NCBI RefSeq assembly: GCF_000719345.1
Contig: NZ_JOFX01000005.1
Span: 186,001 to 250,000, forward strand
Reading direction: 5' to 3'
Length of the DNA stretch: 64,000 nt
Source of the DNA: Streptomyces sp. NRRL F-2664
Lineage (GTDB): Bacteria; Actinomycetota; Actinomycetes; Streptomycetales; Streptomycetaceae
Positions within the stretch are counted from its first letter, which is position 1, and each line of letters opens with the position of its first letter. The notes under the pieces are model-generated. The model searched no databases. It was not told the origin of the DNA and worked only from the letters and a program-made list of their open reading frames with translations. This document shows, piece by piece, positions 41,906-49,488 of the stretch. The position numbers and the translations under genes were made by a program.

Positions 41906-43105
41906 ATGAACGCAGGGGTCCCGCAGGACCGACCGGAACGTGACTACGACGTCGTCCTCTTCGGCGCCACCGGGTTCGTGGGGGCGCTGACCGCCGCGTA
42001 CCTCGCCGAGCACGCGCCCGCCGGCTGCCGGTGGGCCCTCGCCGGCCGGGACCCGGCGAAGCTGGAGCGGCTGCGCGAGCGGCTGGCCGCGATCGACCCC
42101 GCCTGCGCGACCCTGCCGCTGCTGCGGGCCGATGCCCAGGACCCCGCCGCCGTACGCGAACTGGCCGCCTCCACCCGGGTACTGGCGACGACCGTCGGAC
42201 CGTACGTCTGGTACGGGGCGGAGCTCGTGGCGGCCTGCGCCGGGGCGGGCACGGACTACGTGGACCTCACCGGCGAACCCGAGTTCGTGGACCGGATGTA
42301 CGTGGAGCACGACGCCCGGGCCCGCGAGAGCGGAGCCAGGATCGTGCACGCCTGCGGCTTCGACTCGATCCCGGCGGACCTCGGCGCGTACTTCACGGTC
42401 CGCCGCCTCCCGGAGGGCGTCCCCCTGCGGGTCGACGGGTTCATGCGGTCCAACGCGCTGTTCTCGGGCGGGACGCTGGCCTCCGCGCTCACCGCGCTGG
42501 GACGCGGCCCCCAGACCCTCGCGGCCGCGCGCGCCCGCCGGCTGCACGAGCCCCGCCTGCTCGGGCGCCGGGCGCACGGGCCGCTGGGCGCGCCGCGGTT
42601 CAGCCGCGAGACGGGCACGTGGGCGCTGCCGCTGCCCTCGCTGGACCCGCGGATCGTGACGCGGTCGGCGGCCGCCCTGGAGCGGTACGGCCCGGACTTC
42701 CGCTACCGGCACTACGCCTCCGTCAAGCACCTGCCCGTCGCGGTGGGCGGTGCGGCCGCGGTCGGCGCGGCGGCGGCCCTGGCCCAGGTGCCGCCGGCCC
42801 GCCGCTGGCTGATGGACCGGTGGGAGCCGGGCCGGGGTCCGGACGCGGAGCGCCGGGCGCGCAGCTGGTTCACGGTGCGCTTCGTGGGCGAGGGCGGCGG
42901 CCGGCGCGTGCTCGCCGAGGTGTCGGGCGGCGACCCCGGCTACGGCGAGACCGCGAAGATGCTGGCGGAGTCGGCGCTGTGCCTGGCCCACGACGCCCTG
43001 CCGGAGTCCGCCGGCCAGGTCACGACGGCCGTGGCGATGGGCGACGCCCTGACCCAGCGGCTGCAGAAGGCGGGGATCGCCTTCCGGGTGGCCGACGTCC
43101 GCTGA
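41906..43105 (+). CDS. Saccharopine dehydrogenase-like reductase (trans-acting enoyl reductase type)
   Basis: 399 residues. N-terminal Rossmann motif DVVLFGATGFVGALTAAYLA, then TVGPYVWYGAELVAACAGAGTDYVDLTGEPEFVDRM, the block shared with mycobacterial trans-acting enoyl reductase and eukaryotic SCCPDH. IVHACGFDSIPADLGAY is also conserved. The mycobacterial relatives act on polyketide lipids; no polyketide synthase is nearby, so the substrate is unknown. ATG 41906 has GGAGGAG 6 nt upstream; TAGCCT at 41869-41874 is a plausible -10. Confidence 0.85.
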   Translation: MNAGVPQDRPERDYDVVLFGATGFVGALTAAYLAEHAPAGCRWALAGRDPAKLERLRERLAAIDPACATLPLLRADAQDPAAVRELAASTRVLATTVGPYVWYGAELVAACAGAGTDYVDLTGEPEFVDRMYVEHDARARESGARIVHACGFDSIPADLGAYFTVRRLPEGVPLRVDGFMRSNALFSGGTLASALTALGRGPQTLAAARARRLHEPRLLGRRAHGPLGAPRFSRETGTWALPLPSLDPRIVTRSAAALERYGPDFRYRHYASVKHLPVAVGGAAAVGAAAALAQVPPARRWLMDRWEPGRGPDAERRARSWFTVRFVGEGGGRRVLAEVSGGDPGYGETAKMLAESALCLAHDALPESAGQVTTAVAMGDALTQRLQKAGIAFRVADVR

Positions 43106-43119
43106 CGGACCGGGCCGGC

Positions 43120-43797
43120 TCAGGAGGCCTCGCGCAGCGCCCGGCGGCACAGGGAGTCGGCGTGGCGGGTGGTCTCCGGGATCCGGAAGCGGGGGCTGAG
43201 GGCGAGGGCGTGCGCGCAGGCGTTGTCGAGTGAGACCCGGTGCCCGACGGAGACGTACACCGGCTTGATGCCGCTCTGCGTGCGCAGGGCCCGGCCGACC
43301 TCGGCCCCGTCGGCGGCGAGCAGCGCGGCGGACTCGCCCCGGCCGGTGCCCGGTTCCTCGTGGGTGAAGGTGAAGGGGTTCTTCGCCACGCCGACGGAGG
43401 GCAGGCCGGTGACCACCCCGAGGTGGCAGGCGAGCCCGAAGCCGCGGGGGTGGGCGAGGCCGTAGCCGTCGCAGACCACCAGGTCGGGCCGGGCGGTCAG
43501 GGCGTCGAGGGCGGCCAGGACGGTCGGCAGCTCGCGGAAGGCCAGCAGCCCCGGCACGTAGGGGAAGCTGACGTGCCCGACGGCCGTGGCCTGCTCGACG
43601 ACCTCCAGCGTGGCGGCGTCGAGCACCACGGCCGCGGCGGCGACCAGGTCGCGGGTGTCGTCGTAGGCCACGTCCACTCCGGCGACCAGCCCGCGGCCGG
43701 GCGGGGGGCCGGGCTCGGTGAGCACGACGTGGTGGCGCAGTTCGTCCTGTATCGCGCGGGCCTCGGCCTCGTCCGCGGGGGTCTTCACACTCGTCAT
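43120..43797 (-). CDS. nfi: Endonuclease V
   Basis: 225 residues; cleaves DNA 3' to deoxyinosine after adenine deamination. The metal-binding Asp are in AGVDVAYDD (about 45) and VVCDGYGLAHPRGFGLACHLGV (about 110), with Glu between and the conserved Lys/Asn in SVGVAKNPF. GIKPVYVSVGHRVSLDNA near the end is a family hallmark. ATG 43797 is used; TACTCT stands 8 nt before it on the complement and there is no ribosome-binding site, so a leaderless mRNA is probable. Confidence 0.92.
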   Translation of the reverse strand: MTSVKTPADEAEARAIQDELRHHVVLTEPGPPPGRGLVAGVDVAYDDTRDLVAAAAVVLDAATLEVVEQATAVGHVSFPYVPGLLAFRELPTVLAALDALTARPDLVVCDGYGLAHPRGFGLACHLGVVTGLPSVGVAKNPFTFTHEEPGTGRGESAALLAADGAEVGRALRTQSGIKPVYVSVGHRVSLDNACAHALALSPRFRIPETTRHADSLCRRALREAS

Positions 43798-43822
43798 GGG
43801 CAGCGAGAGTAGCCTGGCGATC

Positions 43823-44122
43823 ATGTTCGTCATGGAGCTCACCTACACCGCGCCCATCGAAGCCGTCGAAGACGTGATGGACGCCCACATCGCCTGGCTG
43901 GACGGCTACTACGCCTCCGGTGTCTTCCTCGCGTCGGGACGCAAGGTCCCGCGCGACGGGGGCCTCGTCCTGGCCGCAGGGGTCACCCGGGCCGAGATCG
44001 AGAGGATCGCGGCCGAGGACCCCTTCGCGGTGGCGGGGGTGTGCAGCTACCGCATCACCGAGTTCATGGCCACGAGGACGTCGGCGGACCTGGCCCCGCT
44101 CCGGGAGAACCCGGTCGCATAG
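43823..44122 (+). CDS. YciI-like protein
   Basis: 99 residues, ferredoxin-like YCII domain: VMDAHIAWLDGYYASGVFLASGRKVPRDGGLVLAAGVTRAEIERI and EDPFAVAGVCSYRITEF. The conserved His (in DAHIAWL) and Asp (in PRDGG) of the putative active site are present. No proven reaction for most members. ATG 43823 lies 7 nt after TAGCCT; the -10 elements of this gene and nfi overlap. Confidence 0.82.
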   Translation: MFVMELTYTAPIEAVEDVMDAHIAWLDGYYASGVFLASGRKVPRDGGLVLAAGVTRAEIERIAAEDPFAVAGVCSYRITEFMATRTSADLAPLRENPVA

Positions 44123-44146
44123 GGGCGGTCCTGCGGGCCGTCCGGA

Positions 44147-45256
44147 TCAGGGGCGTTCCAGCCGGGCCACCCGGCCCTTCTCCCCCGCCGCCCAGCATCC
44201 GGTGTCGGCGGCGCAGTCGACCGTGTCGAAGGAACCGGTCTCCAGCGGCCGCCAGCTGCGGCCCCCGTCGGTGGTCACGTCCGTGCCCGTGGGCCCGACC
44301 GCGAGGGCCGTCCCCCTGCTGTACGGGTACCAGGCCGCTCCGGACCGGTAGGCGGATGGCGGCGTGGTGGCCGGGTGCCAGCTCCGGCCTCCGTCCGAGG
44401 ACACCGCGGCGGCCTGCGGGGAGGGCTCGCCGGTGCGGTAGTCGCCGCCGACCGCGAGGCCCCGCGTGCGGTCCCGGAAGGCGAGGGCGAAGACGCCGCG
44501 CGCCGGATCGCCCGCCGGAAGGGTGGATTCGGCCACCCGCCAGGTCCGGCCCCGGTCCGCCGAGTGCAGGACCCGTGCGCTCGCTCCACCGCCGGTGGCC
44601 AGCCAGACGTCCCGCGGGCCGGCGCTGACCAGGCACTGGCCGCTCGCCGCGAAACCCGCCTCGCCCGGCAGTGCCTCCGGCATGCCCTCGGCGGGCAGCA
44701 CCCGCCAGTGGCGGCCGCCGTCGTCCGTGGACAGGATGCGGAACTTCCCGTCCACCGGATCGCTCATGGCCAGGCCGTGCCGGGCGTCGAAGAAGGTGAG
44801 GCAGTCGTAGAAGGCACGGGGGTCGGGGTTGCGGAAGGTCTCGGTCCAGGTGGCGCCGCCGTCCTCGGTGCGCAGCACCCTGGAGGCCTCGCCCTCGCCG
44901 ATGGACAGGGCCACCGCGCGGCGCGCGTCGAAGGCCTCGATGTCGCGCAGTTCGAGCCCTTCCGCGACCGCGCCGGGCGGCGAGACGTCCTGCCAGGTGC
45001 GGCCGCCGTCGAGGGTGCGCAGGACGGTCCCCCGGGAACCGGCGACCCAGGCCGTGCTCCGGCTGACGGCGGACAGACCCCGGAAGCGGGCGGTCTTCCC
45101 GGTCTCCTTGAGGGCCCAGGCGGCTCCCCGTAAGTCCTGCCCTCCGTCCTGCTCCCGGGTCCGCTCCCGCTCCGGGGCGGCGTGTGCGGGGGCCACCAGC
45201 ACCCCGGCCGCCAGGATTGCCGCGGACATGGCCATTGCACCCACCAGACGTCTCAT
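44147..45256 (-). CDS. Secreted YCF48/BNR-like beta-propeller protein with a TTA codon
   Basis: 369 residues with a signal peptide (RRLVGAMAMSAAILAAGVLVAPAHA). The rest is a propeller of repeated D-G-G-x-(T/S)-W motifs: LDGGRTWQDV, EDGGATWTET, DDGGRHWRVL, DRGRTWRVA, DGGRSWHPA, DGGRSWRPL, at regular ~50-residue spacing, as in sialidase/BNR and YCF48-type proteins. A catalytic sialidase set is not visible, so a binding or assembly role is more likely. Codon 42 is TTA (plus strand 45131-45133), read by the bldA tRNA in Streptomyces, so translation may be developmentally limited. Confidence 0.82.
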   Translation of the reverse strand: MRRLVGAMAMSAAILAAGVLVAPAHAAPERERTREQDGGQDLRGAAWALKETGKTARFRGLSAVSRSTAWVAGSRGTVLRTLDGGRTWQDVSPPGAVAEGLELRDIEAFDARRAVALSIGEGEASRVLRTEDGGATWTETFRNPDPRAFYDCLTFFDARHGLAMSDPVDGKFRILSTDDGGRHWRVLPAEGMPEALPGEAGFAASGQCLVSAGPRDVWLATGGGASARVLHSADRGRTWRVAESTLPAGDPARGVFALAFRDRTRGLAVGGDYRTGEPSPQAAAVSSDGGRSWHPATTPPSAYRSGAAWYPYSRGTALAVGPTGTDVTTDGGRSWRPLETGSFDTVDCAADTGCWAAGEKGRVARLERP

Positions 45257-45558
45257 GGCGCCGGAAGCTAACGCACCCCCGGATCCGCCGTCCAGAGGGC
45301 GTCCGCACCGGCGTTGCGCCGGTGGAGTGAGCGACAACCGGCCCTTCTCCGGGCACCCCGCCCCCGCCCCGCACGCCGGACCTCCTTCGGGCGTCTCCGC
45401 CCGCCGGTCACTCTGTGCGATCACACAGTCGGGTTCCGGCCAGTCGGTGACACAGCTCACTCCCACGCCCATGCACGGATGTGCCGATTCCCGCGTCTAT
45501 CGGGTTGCCGGGCCCCACCCCGCAGTCCGGCAGCAGATCCGCCGCAAGGGAGTGAGCC
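45257..45558 (+). promoter_or_regulatory. Intergenic region upstream of the SsgA-like gene
   Basis: No gene seen. Two dyads of a Crp-like character: CTGTG-N6-CACAG (45413-45428) and GTGA-CACAGC-TCAC (45447-45460). The latter is close to the GTG-N6-GNCAC pattern reported for Streptomyces Crp. About 100 bp separate them from the TTG start. Confidence 0.4.
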
Positions 45559-45975
45559 TTGATCACTGTCATCGAGCAGGCCGCGCAGGCCCGTCTGGTC
45601 GCCACCGCGCCGAAGGTCGAGAGCGTTCCCGTCACCCTCTGCTACGACCGGGCGGATCCCTTCGCCGTGCGCATGGCCTTCCCCGCCCCCGCCACCCTGG
45701 AGGGCGTCGAGGTCTCGTGGACCTTCTCCCGCGAGCTGCTGGAGTCCGGTCTGGACCGCCCGTCCGGCTGCGGGGACGTGCGCGTGCGGCCGTACGACGG
45801 GGACCGGACCACGATCGAGTTCCATGCGGTGGAGGGGGTCGCGATCGTGCTGATGCTGACGGCCGAGCTGCAGCGGTTCCTGGAGCGGGCCGCGACCGTC
45901 GTCCCGCCCGGGCTGGAGCACCTCTACCTCGACATGGACCACAGCCTCGCCGAGCTGATGCGCGACTCCTGCTGA
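45559..45975 (+). CDS. SsgA-like sporulation/cell-division protein (SsgD-like)
   Basis: 138 residues of the SsgA-like (SALP) family, found only in morphologically complex actinobacteria. Typical blocks: VPVTLCYDRADPFAVRMAF, VSWTFSRELLESGL, GCGDVRVRPYD, LTAELQRFLERAATVVPPGLE and the acidic C-terminus. The position next to an ABC-F gene suggests the SsgD subgroup, linked to lateral-wall integrity, but I cannot exclude another paralogue. Start TTG 45559 with AAGGGAG 6 nt upstream. Confidence 0.9.
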   Translation: MITVIEQAAQARLVATAPKVESVPVTLCYDRADPFAVRMAFPAPATLEGVEVSWTFSRELLESGLDRPSGCGDVRVRPYDGDRTTIEFHAVEGVAIVLMLTAELQRFLERAATVVPPGLEHLYLDMDHSLAELMRDSC

Positions 45976-46279
45976 CCCCGGGCCGTAATTCGTTTGCGGG
46001 CGGCCGGCGCCGCCCGTAGCTTCGTTGACGCCCCACTGCCGTCGAACGGAGCAGGACGTTGCTCTTCTGAGGTCCGAGACACCGACCGCCGCGAAGCCGC
46101 GACCACCGCGAAGCCGCGAGCGCGCCACCGCGATTTGAAGACCGGCGGGACCGACGAGGCCGCCGTGGTCCACGACACCACGGACCCGGCTCCCGTGCCC
46201 GTACCGGTCCCCCGTCACGGTCGAAGCGTCGGCTGTCTCCCCGCGTTGCACGCACCACTCACGCAACCTGGAGGCCTCC
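45976..46279 (+). promoter_or_regulatory. Leader region of the second ABC-F gene
   Basis: Contains a perfect 8-bp hairpin CGGGCGGC/GCCGCCCG (45997-46016), which may end the SsgA-like transcript, and two exact copies of CCGCGAAGCCGCGA (46089-46102 and 46106-46119). ABC-F resistance genes are often controlled by leader attenuation, and this 300-nt leader has room for it; I found no convincing leader peptide. Confidence 0.4.
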
Positions 46280-47920
46280 ATGAGCCACACCCCTGTATGC
46301 ATCACCTGCTCCGCCCTGTCCTTCGACTGGCCCGACGGCACCCCCGTCTTCGACGGGTTCGACCTGGCCGTCGGCCCCGGCCGCACCGGCCTGATCGGAC
46401 TCAACGGAAGTGGCAAGTCCACCCTGTTGAAGCTGATCGCCGGTGAACTGACCCCCTCCGAGGGCCAGTCGTCCGTCGCCGGCTCCGTCGGCCACCTCCC
46501 CCAGACCGTCACCCTCGACACCGCGCTGCGCGTGGACGAGGCACTGGGCATCCGGACCGTCCGCACCGCCCTCCACGCCATCGAGGCCGGTGAGGCCACC
46601 GAGGCCAACTTCGCCGCGGTGGGCGACGACTGGGACGTGGAGGAGCGGGCCCTGGCCACCCTGGACCAGCTCGGGCTCGCCCGGATCGGGTTGGACCGCA
46701 CCGTCGGCGAGCTGTCGGGCGGCGAGTCCGTCCTGCTGCGCCTGGCCGGGCTGCTGCTGGCCCGCCCCGACGTCCTGCTGCTGGACGAGCCGACCAACAA
46801 CCTGGACCTGCGCGCCCGGGGCCGCCTCTACGCGGCCGTCGAGTCCTGGTCCGGGGTGATGCTCCTGGTCAGCCACGACCGGGAGCTGCTGGAGCGGGTC
46901 GACCAGATCGCGGACCTGCGCGACGGCGAAGTCCGCTGGTACGGCGGGAACTTCAGCGACTACGAGGCCATGCTCGCCGCCGAACAGGACGCGGCCGAGC
47001 GGATGGTCCGGGTCGCGGAGGCCGACGTGCAGCGGCAGAAGCGCGAACTGGCCGACGCGCAGGTCAAACTGGCCCGCCGGAAGCGGTACGGACAGAAGAT
47101 GTACGAGAACAAGCGCGAGCCGAAGATCGTCATGGGCGCACGCAAGCGCGCGGCGCAGGAATCGGCCGGCAAGCACCGGATCATGCACACCGAGAAGCTG
47201 GCCCAGGCGAAGGAACGGCTGGACCAGGCGGTGGAGGCGGTCCGCGACGACGCCGAGATCCGCATCGAACTGCCCGCCACCCTGGTCCCGCCCGGGCGGC
47301 GCGTGCTGACCCTCAGCGACCTGCGCCTGCCGCACGGGGCCGCCGTGCCGGGCGAGTGGGAGCTGCGGGGGCCGGAGCGGGTCGCCCTCGTGGGCCGCAA
47401 CGGCTCGGGCAAGACCACACTGCTTCGTACCATCGCCGGGCAGCTCACGCCAGGGTCCGGGACCGCGCAGACCCATGTGACCACGCGGTTCCTGCCGCAG
47501 CGGCTGGACGTCCTCGACGACGACCGCACGGTCGTGAAGAACGTCGCGCGGTTCGCCCCGCACGCCACGAACAACCAGATCCGGGCCCGCCTCGCGCACT
47601 TCCTCTTCCGGGGCGGGCGCGCGGACCGGGCGGCCGGCACGCTGTCGGGCGGCGAGCGGTTCCGGGCGGCGCTGGCGGCGCTGCTGCTGGCCGAGCCCGC
47701 CCCGCAGCTCCTCATGCTGGACGAGCCGACGAACAACCTCGACCTGTCGAGCGTGCGGCAGCTCACCGACGCGCTGGAGTCGTACCGGGGGGCGCTCGTG
47801 GTGGCCAGCCACGACGTGCCGTTCCTGGAATCGATCGGCGTCACGCGCTGGCTGCTCCTGGACGGCGAGCTCCGGCCGACCACGGCCGAGGAGGTCCGGG
47901 AGGTGCTCGGACGCGGGTGA
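46280..47920 (+). CDS. ABC-F family ATPase, resistance-type candidate
   Basis: 546 residues. NBD1: GLNGSGKST, LSGGESVLLRLA, LLLDEPTNNLD. NBD2: GRNGSGKTT, LSGGERFRAALA, LMLDEPTNNLD. The linker (about 250-330) carries the very basic RRKRYGQKMYENKREPKIVMGARKRAAQ, a stretch I associate with the actinobacterial ABC-F proteins often annotated for antibiotic resistance. It is distinct from the other ABC-F protein of the window in linker and signature residues. ATG 46280 with GGAGG 6 nt upstream. Confidence 0.87.
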   Translation: MSHTPVCITCSALSFDWPDGTPVFDGFDLAVGPGRTGLIGLNGSGKSTLLKLIAGELTPSEGQSSVAGSVGHLPQTVTLDTALRVDEALGIRTVRTALHAIEAGEATEANFAAVGDDWDVEERALATLDQLGLARIGLDRTVGELSGGESVLLRLAGLLLARPDVLLLDEPTNNLDLRARGRLYAAVESWSGVMLLVSHDRELLERVDQIADLRDGEVRWYGGNFSDYEAMLAAEQDAAERMVRVAEADVQRQKRELADAQVKLARRKRYGQKMYENKREPKIVMGARKRAAQESAGKHRIMHTEKLAQAKERLDQAVEAVRDDAEIRIELPATLVPPGRRVLTLSDLRLPHGAAVPGEWELRGPERVALVGRNGSGKTTLLRTIAGQLTPGSGTAQTHVTTRFLPQRLDVLDDDRTVVKNVARFAPHATNNQIRARLAHFLFRGGRADRAAGTLSGGERFRAALAALLLAEPAPQLLMLDEPTNNLDLSSVRQLTDALESYRGALVVASHDVPFLESIGVTRWLLLDGELRPTTAEEVREVLGRG

Positions 47921-47941
47921 CCCGCCGCAGCGGCGTCAAGG

Positions 47942-47983
47942 CGGAAGGGCCGGACCACCTACTGGCGTGATTCTGCCCTTCCG
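47942..47983 (+). terminator. Possible terminator after the ABC-F gene
   Basis: CGGAAGGGC / GCCCTTCCG, perfect 9-bp arms with a 24-nt loop, followed by the palindrome CCCTCCGGAGGG. Weaker than the other terminators because of the large loop. Confidence 0.4.
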
Positions 47984-48078
47984 TCGCCCCTCCGGAGGGC
48001 CCCCAAACAGCGTAGATAACTGGACGTAACCGGACACAGGCACCCCTGGGGCTTGGCTGGCCTTGATGTCACGCTTAA

Positions 48079-48108
48079 CCTACGACTCCGTAGGCTACGG
48101 AACCGTAG
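48079..48108 (+). promoter_or_regulatory. Palindromic operator array upstream of the acyl-ACP desaturase
   Basis: Three interlocking dyads built from the half-site CTACGG: CCTACG-ACTC-CGTAGG (48079-48094), CCGTAG-G-CTACGG (48088-48100) and CTACGG-AA-CCGTAG (48095-48108). It ends 28 bp before the GTG start and resembles a TetR-type operator; likely a fatty-acid-responsive repressor site. Confidence 0.6.
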
Positions 48109-48136
48109 GTAATTCGCTTTGCACCCAGGAGTACCC

Positions 48137-49108
48137 GTGACGATCACCTCTCCCCACCTCGGCAGCTCGGAGGCGTGGACCGACGCCAAACTGCTGTACG
48201 CGCTGGAAGAGGTGGTCGAGCAGGAGCTCAACCGCCACCTGAAGGTCACCAAGGACTGGATGCCCCACGAGTACGTCCCGTGGAGCGACGGCCGGAACTT
48301 CCCCGGCTTCTTCGAGGACGGAGAGGCCTGGGACCCGGAGCAGTCCAAGGTCACCGACATCGGCAAGATCGCACTGGTGGTGAACCTGCTCACGGAGGAC
48401 AACCTCCCCAGCTACCACCACGAGATCGCCACGCTCTTCGGCCGCAACGGCGCCTGGGGCACCTGGGTGCACCGCTGGACGGCCGAGGAGGGCCGCCACG
48501 GGATCGTGATGCGCGACTACCTGCTGGCCTCGCGCGCCGTGGACCCGGACAAGCTGGAAGCCTTCCGCATGCAGCACATGTCGGAAGGCTTCGAGTCCGA
48601 CAACCGCCACTCCATGCTGCACTCGGTGGCGTACGTGGCCTTCCAGGAGCTCGCCACCCGCATCTCGCACCGCAACACCGGCCACCAGTCCGGCGACCCG
48701 GTCTGCGACCGCATGCTGGCGCGCATCGCGCAGGACGAGAACCTGCACATGATCTTCTACCGCAACCTGCTGGGCGCGGCCTTCGAGCTCGCCCCCGACC
48801 TGACCATGCAGGCGGTACGGGACGTCGTCGTCAACTTCCGGATGCCCGGCCACGGCATGCCCGGTTTCGAGCGCATGGCAGCGCAAATGGCCATCGGCGG
48901 GGTCTACAACCTGCGGATCCACCACGACGACGTGCTGGCGCCGGTGCTGCGCTTCCTCAAGGTCATGGACATCGCCGACCTCGGGCCGGAGGGCCAGAAG
49001 GCCCAGGACGAGCTCGGCCTGTTCATGAACGGCCTGGACACGGAGGCGAAGAAGTTCGACGAGCGCCTGGCCGCCCGCGCGGCCCGCCTGGCGGCCCGCA
49101 AGGGCTGA
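48137..49108 (+). CDS. Acyl-[acyl-carrier-protein] desaturase
   Basis: 323-residue soluble ferritin-like di-iron desaturase (DesA type), introducing a double bond into an acyl-ACP chain. Iron ligands lie in LLTEDNLPSYHHEI (about 95), TAEEGRHGIVMRDYL (about 118), and AQDENLHMIFYRNLL (about 200). The start region LYALEEVVEQELNRHLKVTKDWMPHEYVPWSDGRNF matches the family. GTG 48137 has AGGAG 6 nt upstream. It has its own operator array and no co-transcribed neighbours. Confidence 0.93.
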   Translation: MTITSPHLGSSEAWTDAKLLYALEEVVEQELNRHLKVTKDWMPHEYVPWSDGRNFPGFFEDGEAWDPEQSKVTDIGKIALVVNLLTEDNLPSYHHEIATLFGRNGAWGTWVHRWTAEEGRHGIVMRDYLLASRAVDPDKLEAFRMQHMSEGFESDNRHSMLHSVAYVAFQELATRISHRNTGHQSGDPVCDRMLARIAQDENLHMIFYRNLLGAAFELAPDLTMQAVRDVVVNFRMPGHGMPGFERMAAQMAIGGVYNLRIHHDDVLAPVLRFLKVMDIADLGPEGQKAQDELGLFMNGLDTEAKKFDERLAARAARLAARKG

Positions 49109-49185
49109 CCTGACCGGTTTCCGCCCGCTCGGGCGGGTGACGCCGATTGCCCCGGCGGAGCCGCGCTCTGCCAGGGTTTCGCGTC

Positions 49186-49488
49186 ATGACGTCACTCCAG
49201 GTGGACATCGACCAGCTGACCCGCTTGACCCGGGCCCTGGACTCCTCGCTGAGCTCCCTGCGGGAGGCGCGGCGGGCGCTGGACCACGTACGGGCGGACC
49301 AGCTGGGCACGGCGGACCTCGATGCGGCGTGCGACGGCTTCCAGGAGCGCTGGGCGCACGGCACTCGGGAGCTGACCAAGCGCGTCAAGGCGGTACGGGA
49401 GGGCGTGGACCGCAGCGCCGCACAGTACGCGGAGTTGGAGGAAGCCGTCCGCGCGGCCTTCCTGCGGGCGGCGGCCGGCCATGGCTGA
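49186..49488 (+). CDS. WXG100-like small helical protein
   Basis: 100 residues, almost entirely helical with heptad-like spacing: VDIDQLTRLTRALDSSLSSLREARRAL, then FQERWAHGTRELTKRVKAVREGVDRSAAQYAELEEAV. A W-x-x-G turn (RWAHG) separates the two helices, as in ESAT-6/WXG100-type VII secretion substrates. It overlaps the next WXG-like gene by 8 bp, the usual pairing of such proteins. No type VII secretion machinery is encoded in the window. Confidence 0.75.
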   Translation: MTSLQVDIDQLTRLTRALDSSLSSLREARRALDHVRADQLGTADLDAACDGFQERWAHGTRELTKRVKAVREGVDRSAAQYAELEEAVRAAFLRAAAGHG

